DNA of 64,000 nucleotides from Durusdinium trenchii (Eukaryota > Sar > Dinophyceae > Suessiales > Symbiodiniaceae): NCBI GenBank assembly GCA_963970005.1, contig CAXAMN010025262.1, positions 393,480 to 457,479 of the forward strand, read 5' to 3'. This document shows, in pieces, positions 29,906 to 41,581 of this stretch (position 1 is the stretch's first letter; the number at the start of each line of letters is the position of its first letter). Below the pieces are notes generated by a model. That model saw only the letters and a list, made by a program, of their open reading frames with translations. It was not told the origin of the DNA and made no database searches. A program made the position numbers and the translations under genes.

Positions 29906-31659
29906 CCGGATCGAGCTGGTCCGCGGGTGATTTGCTGACTTCTCGGCATGACTTGAGCTGAGAATTGGTAGACAGCGGCAAGCCGCAGCGGGGTCGGGAG
30001 CATCGGTACAAAAGGAACGGAGGTTGCCCCCAAAACTCCGACCAGCGTTGGCAAGCATGAACAAACCCCTCGTGAGGCAAACTTTATATCGTTCACTCGG
30101 CGCGTGACACGTCCAACATTTCTACCAAACCCGTTCGGTTTGGGATGATTGATGAATACCCGTCAACTTTCAACCTCTAAGGGGCTAGGATTAGACACCC
30201 GAAGCAGGAGACCCTAGTACTGTAGGGGTTACCACTGGGCCCCATGTTCCTACTTGGTGGAGGGCCTCCAGGCACCATCCCTGGGTCAGACTTGGGGGTT
30301 GTGAACCGGCCACCTGTTCAGGGCAGACAGGCGCCTGAGACAGGGCAGACTTGGATCCCCACGTGCCGAAACTCACTCGGGCACGACATGGAGCCCGTGG
30401 AGGCGGTTTTCGGGAAACACATGGAGACGTCAATCGAGGTCTGCGGTCATGCGAGGTGGGCGAGGTACCCAGTCACCCGCGGAGTTGACTGACCATGACC
30501 CACAAGACAGTGACGACCGACCATACCGCGGAGTTGTAGAATGTCAAAACCTGTTGGGATGTCGACATATCCGATATTTCATGGAGAACTTGGGCCGTCA
30601 GATTTTCTAGGATTCTAGGTGTGGTTACAAGCCAAGTGTCTTGGGGTAGAAAATGGTGCATTCAGCAAAAAAATCACTAGAATTCAAGGTGGGGACCAAA
30701 AATGACACCTTCCAACATAGATTTAATTACAGTAGATCAAAATAGTCCCTAGAAATCCTCTGTCCAGGTTCAGCATCTAAATCATCAGCAAGCAAAACGA
30801 AGCTAGGAGAGCATCGACAGCTGCATAACAAAAATGGATGGACATCCCAGATTTTCTAGGAACCTGCTCAGGCATCCAATCGTCATTCTCTAGTAGAACA
30901 AATTGTCTATCAAACTGCGGCTCAATGCTTCAAAATGCAATATCAGCTAAAGATGTCCTTCTCTTCTTCCCTCTCTGCTTTTCCTAGACAACTGTCTGCG
31001 AGTCCCTAGACAATGCATTTTTGGTTCTTGCACTGTTTCCTCAAAACCTCCTAGAAAATGCAAAGCATCACCTATCATCACCTCCCTAAAATACATGAAA
31101 AAATACACTGCAAAACGTTTACACGGCAAAACATTTAATCTGCCCATTTATTTAGAACATGCCAGGGCATCAACTGACTCAGTCTATAAAAGTTGCTCCC
31201 TACGCCCCCCCCTAGGACAAAAATCTAGGGGACCTAAGCCCGGGCATTTCCTAGTGGAAATGTCATTGGGAATATCGACATGCATTTCGCAACTGAGTTC
31301 CCATGAAAACCCGCAGAGTCTTGACATACATGTGACATGTGTCACCAATACCCTTGTCCGCCGCGTGAGGTCTTCCTTCGGAAGCATCCAAGTTAGACAG
31401 CAAGTTGCGATGACGGACCTGACAGTCACTTTCTATTGTTGGCCTTCCATCAACCTCCCAAAAAAATCATTCATAATAATATATATGATTATATATGTAT
31501 ATTTATATACAATGTTGTCGCCAAATCTGGTAGGTTGGTAGATCATGATTCATGGGTTCTTGGCTCAATCCCAGAACTTTGATCGATGCCCCGCCCGCTC
31601 CCGCTTCCCAAAACCGTGGACCAACGCCGCTTCCCACTTCCGCTCCCGCTTCTTCACTC
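29906..31659. other. no firm gene; weak plus-strand exon candidate near 30360-30450
   Basis: The plus strand at about 30360-30435 reads RNSLGHDMEPVEAVFGKHM then ETSIEV, with a GT after GAG, so it may be an exon. From 30500 to 31500 the sequence has only short frames. Confidence 0.3.
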
Positions 31660-31771
31660 CCCGAGGGCAAAGCTGTCCGAACAGGCCAAGGCACGTGGCC
31701 TTGGGCGACTCGAAGGTCGCTTCAAATTTCGCGATGGTCTCCTGGACGTGGGACATATCAATCTCCTCCTC
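31660..31771 (-). CDS. internal exon candidate, unknown protein
   Basis: A strong acceptor (CACTCCCTTCGCTCTCCAG on the minus strand) is followed at 31771 by an open frame. It reads EEEIDMSHVQETIAKFEATF then ESPKATCLGLFGQLCPRG. The peptide looks like a helical soluble segment. The 3' end is uncertain; the frame continues with basic residues. No domain recognised. Confidence 0.4.
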
Positions 31772-32162
31772 CTGGAGAGCGAAGGGAGTGTGAGCGGTTG
31801 GCAGCCCGCTTTCGGTTGGCAGGGGCCCGGTTTTTCAGGGGCCACAAAGGCCAGCAAAAAGAGAAACAATCACCACTTCACAATACACCAAACGTGAGGT
31901 GTGGTTTGATGTGGATTAGTTAGCTGGTATAGGCTATAGGGGTTTCCTCCATGAGGTCCATCAACCTTACAAGGGCATATGAATCATATACTTGCGAGAA
32001 CCATTGCACTCTGGAAGATGAAAATGGAACCTGAATCGAATTGTCAGGATCCATGTTAGGATTTCTGAAGGGTGCTAATTGCATCTGACTACCCCAGATG
32101 TTTGCTCATGAGCTACAGCTTCCTTCCCATCATGGACTTCAGAACTTGGAGACCCTCATGGT

Positions 32163-32270
32163 CCCCTATAGAGATCCGTTTTCGTACCGAACCTCAGGTA
32201 CGGTGATGTGTTCGACACTGAGACATGTATAGGGCCCAGTCGTACCGAACCTGAGAAGGCACGACTAGTT
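32163..32270. mobile_element. inverted-repeat element, GTACCGAACCTCAGG family
   Basis: This has CGTACCGAACCTCAGG, then GATGTGTTCGACACTGAGAC, then GTCGTACCGAACCTGAG. The centre is the reverse complement of the element at 55855-55950, so the two copies lie in opposite orientation. Confidence 0.55.
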
Positions 32271-32334
32271 TCTAGGGGTCAGACCTGGCTGCGTCAGACC
32301 GAAGCGCCCCCTTTTTTTTCTCTTTTCGACACTC

Positions 32335-32450
32335 ATGTGGCATCGAATACGACCACGGTTCCATCCGCAGCGCCGGCGGCCACGAGAGGAGGAGCACCGA
32401 CCGCACCGAGGCAATGGAGAGACACCACCTTCTGCGGCAAAGTCCACATC
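32335..32450 (-). CDS. exon candidate with WD40-like repeat
   Basis: The minus strand has an acceptor CTGACTTCAG, then GATGTGGACTTTGCCG at 32450. The frame reads MWTLPQKVVSLHCLGAVG then APPLVAAGAADGTVVVFDA. The end (PLVAAGAADGTVVVFD) fits the last strands of a WD40 blade, where DGTV..(F/W)D is typical, so this is probably one blade of a beta-propeller protein. The donor may be the GT after GCCACATGA. A possible second WD-like stretch lies at 40.4 kb. Confidence 0.4.
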
Positions 32451-32743
32451 CTGAAGTCAGCCGACTTCGGTTCTACGCTGTCTTTCTTCGTCGGAGAGAG
32501 GAAGAAGTATGTGTGTCGTGTCAGCGGTGGCGGGGCCAAGAGGTGAAAGGAGGTCTCTTTGAACTTCTGCGATGCCCACAAAAAAGGACCCAACCATCTT
32601 CAGGAGTGCTATAACTTATAACGCATTTGGTGGGCAAGCATCACCGTGTCACCGACCAAGAAATTATCTGTCACTAGCGTCTTCAAATGGTGGATCCATG
32701 ATGATTGCGAGAAATGTTGGGATTCCAACGCCCAAAAGTGTGT

Positions 32744-33155
32744 GTGTGTGTGTGTGTGTGTCGCCCCCTGGTCAAAGGGTTTCCTTTCATGACCTCCACT
32801 GCCACTTCTTTCACTAGCACGGGGGCCAGGCCTGTCACATCCAACCTGGCCCAACGAAGCTGGGATGTGGCAGGGGAAGCACCAAAGGACGCTTTGGTGT
32901 GTACCTGCAACAACTTTTGCACAAGCTGTCCAATCTCTTTTGTTGTTTTCATGGTTCTTCATGCTACCACCCCCAAACCCACCACAGCCTTACAGCCGTT
33001 TTGCTGCCGCGCTGCGCCGACCGAGTGACCGATCGTCTCTGCAGACTTGAACAATTTTTGAAACACCAAGTTTTCGGACCTTTCACCTTGCGGTTCTTCT
33101 CCATCCTTCCCATCGTGGTAACTCAGTTAACTGAATACAATTGTCAGAGTGTGTT
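32744..33155. repeat. about 400-bp duplication, copy 1
   Basis: It starts in a GT microsatellite (32742-32761) and runs through GTCGCCCCCTGGTCAAAGGG to TGTCAGAGTGTGTT. The same sequence is at 33943-34316, where about 30 bp (near 33040-33070 here) are missing. Confidence 0.9.
32775..32940 (-). CDS. duplicated exon, copy 1
   Basis: The minus strand reads IGQLVQKLLQVHTKASFGAS, then PATSQLRWARLDVTGLAPVL and VKEVAVEVMKGNPLTRG. An AG|G acceptor (GTTGTTGCAG) precedes GTACACACC, so the exon may start at VHTKASFG. The peptide is natural-looking and is kept open in the second copy. No family is recognised. Confidence 0.4.
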
Positions 33156-33942
33156 TCGCTCAGCCGTCCCACTCGGGTGCTGAGTGTGATCCCCGTCACT
33201 GGGGCGCTGTTTCATTGGGAAAGCATTCACTGAACTCACCACCGCTCACAGGAACCTCACTGGAACTCACCTACACTCCCACGGAATCAACCGCTACCAC
33301 GGCCGCCGGGCCTTACCACGGGTCTCCATAGCCGCCAGGCTTAAAAACGGTACCCCAATCAGGCAGGTTTCCCCACCCCCCCCCCGCCCGCCGAGTTCTA
33401 CTCCCCACCTAATTAGGGCAACATAGGGAAATGGTACTCGACACACTTGTGTGTCGGTGCCTTTCCCTGTGTTGTTCCTGTTCTAGTCTTCTCTACCCGG
33501 GCGGTCTAAGACTAAAGTCCCGCTCCCTAACTACTGCACGTAATTATTTTCGTCTAAGTATTCAGTAACTCTAGAGAGCTAGGTAGTCAGACACACACAC
33601 ACATGTACACACACATGCACATACATCCCCTCCCTGCCCCCCCACTTTCCTTCTTGCGCTTTCCGTCGTTTGTTGGGCTTTCTCTCAGGCTTTTTAGGTT
33701 GTTCTTCAGGCTCGTTTCCCTACCCCAGTCAAGGGCTAAGTATTCATTTTTTCTACACCTATCTTTCTTTCTTGCCCTCTTAGCGCTGCTCTTTCTGTCT
33801 TTCCTTTCTTTTGTTTCTAAGGCTTTTTAGGTGACTACTTTCCGTTTTATGCCAGAGAGCCGCAAAGCGGCGGAGTGTGTCAAAAAGGACACAACCACCA
33901 AGCCTGCCACCGGTTTTTGAAAAAGCGCCGACGACGGCGACC
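33156..33942. other. no gene recognised
   Basis: This has a C-rich run near 33374-33390, a CA repeat near 33590-33620, and a T/C-rich stretch up to 33830. No supported frame. Confidence 0.45.
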
Positions 33943-34316
33943 TGTGTGTGTGTCGCCCCCTGGTCAAAGGGTTTCCTTTCATGACCTCCACTGCCACTTC
34001 TTTCACTAGCAGGGGGGCCAGGCCTGTCACATCCAACCTGGCCCAACGAAGCTGGGATGTGGCAGGGGAAGCACCAAAGGACGCTTTGGTGTGTACCTGC
34101 AACAACTTTTGCACAAGCTGTCCAATCTCTTTTGTTGTTTTCATGGTTCTTCATGCTACCCCCAAACCCACCACAGCCTTACAGCCGTTTTGCTGCCGCG
34201 CTGCGCCGACCGAGTGACCGATCGTCTCAGTTTTCGGACCTTTCACCTTGCGGTTCTTCTCCATCCTTCCCATCGTGGTAACTGAGTTAACTGAATACAA
34301 TTGTCAGAGTGTGTTC
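33943..34316. repeat. about 400-bp duplication, copy 2
   Basis: A nearly identical direct copy of 32744-33155, with a shorter GT run, one 30-bp deletion and few substitutions. The copies are 1.2 kb apart. Confidence 0.9.
33970..34140 (-). CDS. duplicated exon, copy 2
   Basis: It has the same frame as at 32775-32940, with APLLVKEVAVEVMKGN in place of APVLVKEVAVEVMKGN. Because only few changes separate the copies, open frames in both do not strongly prove selection. Confidence 0.4.
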
Positions 34317-34907
34317 TGTTTTTAATACGCGGGAGTCGTACCAGGGGACCGTCGACCCTGGCGGGACTGCGTGTGGTGACTGCGTGTGGTTCAGCTGCGA
34401 GTCTCTGCTCGAGCATGTTCGAACAATTGGCATCAAGTGGGGTCCGGATAAAAAAAGAATAACGCGAACACATGGGACTGCAAAAAGGTCCTATTAATTT
34501 GCATGACAAGCTTGTAGGATCAACATGGATCAACTAGGAGCACCTGGAATGCTTCATTCACACAGCATGCCCCCCTTCACGAAGTTTTTTTTTTGGAGCC
34601 CCACCGGAAGAGATACTCAATGGATCTCAATGGACTGAAGCAATTTCGCCGCCGTTTAGCGTTGCCGCTTGCTGCTTCCAACGGGTCACCAATGGACCAC
34701 TCCACACTCGCGAAGTACTGAGAAGGCAATTCGTTCGACACGGACCTCCAAACTTGGAGGCCTATCCTGGGCCTCTCCTAGGCCTCCACCATCCATCTCC
34801 ATCTGCCTCAAGATTACATCTCCATCTGCCACCATCCACCATCCTCCACCATCAGTAATTAGATCTCCGCTTCTTCCAGCCTCACAAACCCTTTCCCACC
34901 AAGTTAC
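34317..34907. other. no gene; intron candidate downstream of the 34.9-35.1 kb exon
   Basis: Repeated CCATCTCCATCTGCC words lie near 34785-34850. No frame is convincing. Confidence 0.35.
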
Positions 34908-35125
34908 CCCGACGCCTTCGCCGGCGACGGCCCCAGTCCGCGCACGACGTCGTAGCGCACGACGTGGGCGCCCAGCGCGGCCACGAAGCTCTGCCCGAGG
35001 CGCGCGGCGGCGGAGACCACGTCCTTGGTGTACCTGAGGGTGCGGTGAAGTGGAGAACTGACGACCTGCTCTTCGCAGGTCCGCAGCAGGTCCGAAGAGA
35101 GATTCGTTTGGCTGAATGTGTCCAT
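34908..35125 (-). CDS. possible first coding exon, unknown protein
   Basis: On the minus strand an ATG in CACCATGG context opens MDTFSQTNLSSDLLRTCEEQ. It continues VVSSPLHRTLRYTKDVVSAA and ARLGQSFVAALGAHVVRYDV. It ends GPSPAKAS before a donor GTAACTT at 34907. High GC in third positions and a helix-forming composition support coding. The fold is probably helical; no family recognised. Confidence 0.45.
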
Positions 35126-38100
35126 GGTGAAAAGCAAGGTGAGAGGTTGTTGTCGAAGGAATAGCACAACAAACACTGATGCTTTTGTCCGGGTGTGTCC
35201 CAAATACTGAGCCCTCCAAAGCATCCAATTCAGCCAAATAGATGAGCATCCCAGAACATCTCTGCAAGTGGTCTGGAAGGTATAGTTCTTGGAGGAATTC
35301 CGGGGTGCAATGTGTTTCAGGCATGCCGGAGTTTTGGGGCGCCTAATTCTGACAATGGCAACTTTGGAACTGCTGGTGGTTGGAGGTCACCATTCAATGA
35401 ACTTTGGATTCAAACCGCTTGACCGACATCGAAGGAGTCGATCGAAGACTGAAGGACCCTCGACCAGTGGCTGCTGGCGGATCTGGCCCGTGCCCACATC
35501 CAGAAACAAGAAGCCCGTTTCGTGAGCAATCAACAGCCTCGCAGGCACGTGACGTAACATGAAGGTGGGGAGGGCGCAAAAGGACAAATAACGCCTACCC
35601 CGGCCTGCCCCCCTGAAAACTAACATGAACCCTGGAAAAAAGCACTGGTTTGTAGAGGAAAACAGTCTTTTGAGGGTGCCATTCTCAGGGTCCATGTTAA
35701 TGTTGACATAGGATTAACATGGATTAACCAACCTCCCCATATATAATCAAACCCAGTTCGAGCCCCCAAAATGAAAAGAAACACACGAAATGGACTGCCA
35801 GGGTTTCCCCGTTCAGTTTTCTTCTCATCCAAATCTTCCCAATCAAACCACTGATTGGACACTTGCTCACACACCTCTCATGGTTCAAACAGAATCCCAT
35901 CAACCATTATCCATCATCATCAGGTCTAGGTCATCACCTCATCATCCATCATCGGGTCATCACCTTTATTAGAGGGATGCCTCCAATCTCAAACCATTTT
36001 GACGGTCTTGACCTTGAAGGGAGGGAAGTTGATTAATCCTACGTGGTTCGACCCCAAACCCCTATGAGGGTCCAGGGTCACGTCTGGGTAGAAAAACATC
36101 AGCCGCCTCCAGACAACCGAGATGTCCAGCCCAAACCCACAGTCCGGTCCAGCGGCTCATCCTGGAGCGCGACCAACGCTGAGACATTATCCACCTGTGG
36201 TCAGGTGTGGGGTGATTCGACCCAAAGCTGATGCATCATGGAGTGTAGCAGCATGTGTAGCTAGACGGCCGGGTCACGGTGCAAATGGAGCCCCATTTGA
36301 AGTCATGATGCTCGATTTAGCGGAGTTTCCACGTGCGTGGAACCTCGACTCCAAGAAAATCCACTTAGGGCTGCTCAGGGGAGGAGAATGCCCGCCCAAA
36401 ATGCGCGCGTTCGGATCATACCAGGACACATGGCAACGGGTAGGGATTACCTCCAACAATCTTGCTGCACTTTTGGCTTGGAGGAGGCCTCCACCCCACC
36501 CGTGTTCATGGAGGCCATCGTGCTCCAGGTCTGCCGAAGACCGGCGAGACGAGTCGGGACCCATGTCCACCCTGACGTCCAATGACTACACCGATTCGGA
36601 TGGGTTTGGAACAGGACGTCTAGTCGGTCCTACAAACCCGGACCAAGCCCGGACTCCTGAAACGATCGGCCGGATCCCATATTGGATTAATGTTCATGAT
36701 GGATTTCGGTGATCGAGAAACCTTCATGGGATACTCACAAGATTAGAACATATAGGCTGTATAACTACTGCTGTAACTGTAATGCATAAACATGCTGGAT
36801 GACTACCGGAATCTAGCTTCAAGTGATGCTTCCTTGTGAACCTCTTGGCTATAACGGACAATGAAACCTCTTCAGGCTTGGGGGTTGACATAAACCGTCT
36901 ACACTGCTGCTAAACTGTTCCCTTCACACATAGTGACACCAACCGCCTGGATGGTCAAACCTCTTCAGACTTAGGGGTTTTTTGCCGCCCAAGACTACCA
37001 AGACTACCAGGGCTAAAAGGGGCCCCTGACTACTTCCTGAAAGAGAACTCAATCATCGTCCTTTTCGTTCCATCCGGTCGTCCTTTTCCGAGAAAAAAGA
37101 AACACCTGCGGATCCATGTGACGTTCCACCGGGGCCGCCTGGATCTCCACGGAGCTCTTCGTCCTTCCCTCCTGGTCGCGAGCGAGCGGGCGACAAGCGC
37201 CGAGCTCGCAAGGTGGGAACGAAGGTCCTATATGAGCTGTTGATATGTGAGCAACATGTGAGCAATGCAAGATGTTCCATCAATTTCCATCATGTTTTTT
37301 ATCTTTAATGTTGTTGCTTCTGCGCTGTCGTTGATGTGTATACATATGCCGGTAATTGTTGGGAACAGTGGCAGGGTGTTGTTGATCTCTGGATGGGCCA
37401 TATACAGGCCGCCAAAGTCTTGGCTTTTAGGAGGTGGACTATAAGTTTGTGCGACAGGGCAGCCGAATCAAGGGAATACTTGATAGATATGCGAATCTAG
37501 CCCAGAGGCAGGAAACCGCAGGTGAACCTCCAAAAGGGATGACGAAACTCTTGACGAGATTGATTTCACATCGAACATCCGCCATCCTATCCGCCTCCAT
37601 CCTCGCCGTATCTCGCCATGTTTCGTATTCGCATTCCCGATGTCCTCCCAGCAGGTCACATGCTGCCCATTACAGCTCCAAAGGCTTCCAGTCTCTGTGA
37701 AGCAAAGCGCTGTCAGCTTCTGTTCCAAGTGCACGCTCCAAAGCACCTGGCTCTCTAAGCGGCCATGCAGCGGTTAGACTTTTTTGCCGAACGCTGCTGA
37801 GCTGTGTGAGCCACAAACGACTGCTAACGACTGCTCCTTGTCAAGGCTGATCATTTTCTTTAGGATCTCAAGTTCGGAAACAAACCTGACCAGTTGACCA
37901 AAAGACCCTTACCACTGGTGACCTACCAAACTCTCTCCGGCCGCAGCGATGCCTCCAGGGGCGCCCCAGGACCGCTCCGATGGCTCAGCACCAGCCGCTC
38001 CTTGGATGCCGAAGCCACGAGCTCATTCCCGGGGCCAACGGCTAAAAGGCGGCAGCCGTGCGGGTGGAAGGGCAGCTGTTTCCACCTCCGGCAACGAAAC

Positions 38101-38743
38101 GACGAGAAAACAGGCTGGGAATGGGGGTTGAGGATGAGAAGGTTTGTAGAGGTGTGTGACGTGATTTGAGGATAAGAAAAGATAGAAAGGTTGTCCTACT
38201 CAAAGACCCACTCAAATGGACCAGGTCTGTGAGAAAAGATGTTCAGAAGGAATGTGGGTGGAGAAGTTAAAGCAATATGGGGGGGGCTCGGTTTCTTTCC
38301 CTCAGCATGAAGGTTGGTACTGTCATTTTCTGAAGTATCTTTAACATTCATCTGGTGGAAATAAGACCACTCAATGTCGACGTGCAGATTGTTGGAGGGC
38401 AAACTGCACTCACTCGTCATTTCACTTTCAAAAGGAAAGTCAAACCCTACAATGGAGGGGTCTGGGGTAAACAAAAGGCTGATGCAATGACATCTGGTGT
38501 GATGGTTTTTTGGGTGCCTCTGTGTTTCTATCATGCAGGTCCTTGGCACTCCACCAAACAAGGAACGCCATCATCCATATCCCACCCCGTCCGACAGGAA
38601 CGCCATCACTTCCTGAAAACTACCAGGGCCCCAATAGAGGGGTGATTAGTGGACCTCTTAACATCTGGGCTATGATTAGACACCAGCCTAGGCCCTGCTA
38701 AGCACATTCGCATTCGTTTGATCATTGGCCAGGGCCAACTTAC
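35126..38743. other. gene-poor; uncertain open frames at 36122-36712 and 37949-38131
   Basis: The 196-codon plus-strand frame at 36122-36712 includes FEVMMLDLAEFPRAWNLDSK. It may contain an exon, but competing frames are open on both strands. A small plus-strand frame at 37949-38131 (GNETTRKQAGNGG) is also uncertain. No other gene is supported. The sequence has repeated CATCATCACC words near 35910-35960. Confidence 0.3.
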
Positions 38744-38870
38744 CCAACCATTTGGGCTCCAGCGGCATTTCGGGGCGCGGATCCAGTCGCCACAGCACCA
38801 GCTGCTGTCCGGGCTCTAACTTATCATCCAGCTCGGCCATGCGCTGCTTGAAATCTGCCTGTTGCTTTGA
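38744..38870 (-). CDS. well-bounded internal exon, unknown protein
   Basis: The acceptor TTCTTATCGGCCAG ends at 38871, and the donor GTAAGT (minus strand) begins at 38743, a consensus donor. The 127-nt exon encodes SKQQADFKQRMAELDDKLEP then GQQLVLWRLDPRPEMPLEPK. The first half is likely helical. Phase is 0 at entry and 1 at exit. No family is recognised. The next upstream exon candidate (39337-39474) does not join it in phase, so another exon or a different splice choice lies between. Confidence 0.5.
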
Positions 38871-39016
38871 CTGGCCGATAAGAACCACAATTCAAACACG
38901 GAAATTAGCGAGATCTCATCTGTCGCAGGCGATCTGTTGAGGTCACAAATGTGCTTCAAAGCCAGCGGATGGACAGTGAATGGCACAATTCCCGTCAAAC
39001 AGGTGGGGGTTTATAT

Positions 39017-39098
39017 CCCAAACACTGCATGTATGGCATATTGACATACATTGGGGTGGTTGAAAAGGGGTAAATACACCACACATGGAGTGTTTGGG
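39017..39098. mobile_element. inverted-repeat element, CCCAAACACT family
   Basis: The left end CCCAAACACTGCATGTATGG and the right end CCACACATGGAGTGTTTGGG form an inverted repeat of about 20 bp with three mismatches. It lies inside the presumed intron between two minus-strand exons. Confidence 0.6.
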
Positions 39099-39336
39099 TA
39101 TTATATATGGACCCACATCCAAACAGCCTCTTGGGGTGCCAGTGGTTCTGGGCCATCGACTCGGCCAAAAAGAGAAGCTGTGAGCAACGGCTTCCGTCCC
39201 GGCAGGGTGACGTCCTCGCTTCCCAGTCCGAACATTGGACTCTGGAAGGCTTGTCTTGTCCGTCTACGCTATGATTCTTGATGATTCTTGTCTTGGAGGC
39301 AGGCTAGTCCCACCATTTGGACACCTCCCCGTCTAC

Positions 39337-39474
39337 TTGAGCGCTCGAGCATACTCTGCGCCCCAAAGACGGAGCGCCGGCGATGCGCCTGGTGACACAC
39401 ATTCCCCGCAGGCATCGGATTGGCAGAGATGGCCGTGAGCAGCGTGTCCTGTGCTGAGCAGTGGAAGGGCAAAC
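39337..39474 (-). CDS. internal exon candidate, unknown protein
   Basis: A near-ideal acceptor (GCTGTTTTTTGCAG) is followed by LPFHCSAQDTLLTAISANPM and PAGNVCHQAHRRRSVFGAQS, ending MLERS before a donor GTAGAC. The exon is 138 nt. A second frame through the same stretch is also open but less natural. The product is not recognised. Confidence 0.4.
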
Positions 39475-41484
39475 CTGCAAAAAACAGCAACTCTAGAGCC
39501 AACCACTTGTCCCCTAAAGAGCAGGAACCCTGGTATGTCTAAATTCGCTGCTTTTTTTTGTGATGTCATCCCACCTTGGTGTGCTAATTCTCAACCACTC
39601 CCCGCAAAATCGGGGCACAAACCAAGCACATCACAGGCTCCGCATCTTTGCGGCATGACATATGTCACATGAGTCACGACTCATCACGCATCCGTCCTGA
39701 TCGAGGCGCTGGAGCGCGCTAACGAGTCCATGAGTCTTGAGCTGATTGACCAACTGTGGCTGCTGGTGCCGTGCCAGCTGCCAATGCCTCACCTCTGCCC
39801 ACGCTGTGGTCGGATGGAGTCACACTTGGAGAAGTGTGGTGGAGTCAAACCTGGATATAGGTCTCGTATTTGTGCATGAGTGTGCCAAGACAGGGTCCAA
39901 TCTTCTCCATACCAAGCCCGATGCTGCTTCAACTTCCATCACCTGATTACTCCAACCGTTCCCAAAGCCATGTAGAACTCCAAACCAATGTGAAGATTCG
40001 ACAAGAAGGGATGAATCACATCCGAAACCAGAAGGTCGACCGCTACGCCCGAAACCGGCGCCCCAAACGTACTGTTCCAAATCAATCCCAGGGAAGGCCC
40101 TATGGGACTGCAAAGATGGCCTACATAGGCCTACATTCACCACCAAAACCATCAAATGTAGGCCAGAAAACTGCAGTCACATTGGTTGCGGGACTGAGAA
40201 CGATGCTCTGTTCCCTGTGACCTGATACTCACATATGTATACATGTTCAGGCGAAAAACACCCCACCTTCTCCAAATTCCACCAGACCATCCCTCCAATC
40301 CCAGCCCTTCACTCTCCCCATCTGCCCCTCTCCATCCACGCTGCCGAGGCCGAAGACCAGGAGGCCGTCCACAGCTGCAGCGGTGTTACCGGGTCGAAGG
40401 CCACGGTGGTGACCTTCTCCTCCCCACGGATGGAGCCAAAACCAAGTGGTCTGACATGGTCTGACGTTTCACATGAAATGGCAAGATGGAAAGGGTTCAA
40501 GTGGTTGAACCACGACGACTTGATTGGCGATTGAATGTGATTGAGATCTGACTGTCACCCCTTGTGGAAAAATGAAAGTTCGCGGGATCATGCTTTCCTA
40601 AGCCACGTCCATCCAAAAAGAAGATTTGGAGTGTGGGGCATGCGCATAAGAACATTGAAACTCAAGCATGTTCCAGTTCTGGCAGAGTGATTATCTTCCT
40701 CACCCTTGAGAACAGCCACCCCGTGCACACCAAACAAAAGTGGCTTGGTCATTGTGTCATACCCAGTCATACCCAGTCAGCCTATACGTCACTTCAGGCC
40801 CAACAAAAAGAATGATTCGCTCCGATGCCTTCAAGTTAGAAGGTTTTGTGAACTACTGCTGGATGTCTTTCCACTTGCACACAAACACACACACTCTAAA
40901 ATCTAAAAGAAATGTGTTGGAAAAAAACTTTGTCCAAGTCTTTGTAAACACCTACGGCAGGCGAAAGAATACAACATGTATTTGGACCGAGGCCTGTCTT
41001 GTGCAAAGTATGGCTGTCCTGATTGCTGACACCATACTTGGCTTGGCCTTTAGAGGACCATGCTGCCCATGCTTGAAACCACCTTCACTGCATGAATTGA
41101 CCCAGCCAAATTCTAGAACATGGGTTCCGAATGGAGCCAGATACCATCTGCTACTCCACCTGCACTCTCATGGAGATCCATGACATGGCAAGCCACGTGA
41201 CCGTGGGCCACCAATCTGCGGACCCCCCATGCGCTTCTCCGCTCCCTCCTCATGCGCGTGGAACGGGCCGATGGAACAGCCACGCAGGTGTTGCCAGCCA
41301 CAGGGCGTCAACAACTCCTGGGTCCCACCAGTCACGAGACCAGACAGAAAGTTCTCCAGTTCTGTCTCAGCAGTCACTTGCACCAAGTTCCACACCGGAA
41401 CCGGCCCCGGTGTAACTCCGCACCACTCCGGAATAGACCGGCCTGTCCCGTCCGAGACTGTCCGGCGGCTCGGGATCGATGAGT
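39475..41484. other. gene-poor; weak WD40-like stretch at 40390-40440
   Basis: On the minus strand at about 40385-40440 the frame reads GEEKVTTVAFDPVTPLQLW, like the first strands of a WD40 blade, with a GTAACA donor-like site inside. On the plus strand at 41215-41290 a frame HALLRSLLMRVERADGTATQ ends before a GT and could be an exon. Both are weak. Confidence 0.25.
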
Positions 41485-41581
41485 TCTCCTTCCCCTTGAG
41501 TCTCAGACTCACCCAGCCACGCTCAACTCCATCGCCCGACACCTTCTGGAACTCCAGGCGCTCCCCGAGCAGCTGCAACTC
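41485..41581 (-). CDS. exon candidate, SH3-like GDG...GWVS segment
   Basis: The acceptor CTTCTCATCGCAG is followed at 41581 by ELQLLGERLEFQKVSGDG then VERGW. A consensus donor GTGAGT follows at 41512. If it is not used, the frame continues VSLRLKGKE, a strand-rich pattern (LEF..VSGDG...GWVSLRLKGKE) that looks like a small beta-barrel or SH3-like repeat. The splice choice and the family are uncertain. Confidence 0.4.

Noticed and set aside
31553-31570. TCTTGGCTCAAT as a relic of the dinoflagellate spliced leader
   Set aside because: Only the TTGGCTCAA part matches; the CCATTT part is absent, so it is likely chance.
36122-36712. 196-codon plus-strand frame as a complete gene
   Set aside because: Other frames on both strands are open through parts of it, its start lacks context, and no domain is visible; kept only as an uncertain stretch.
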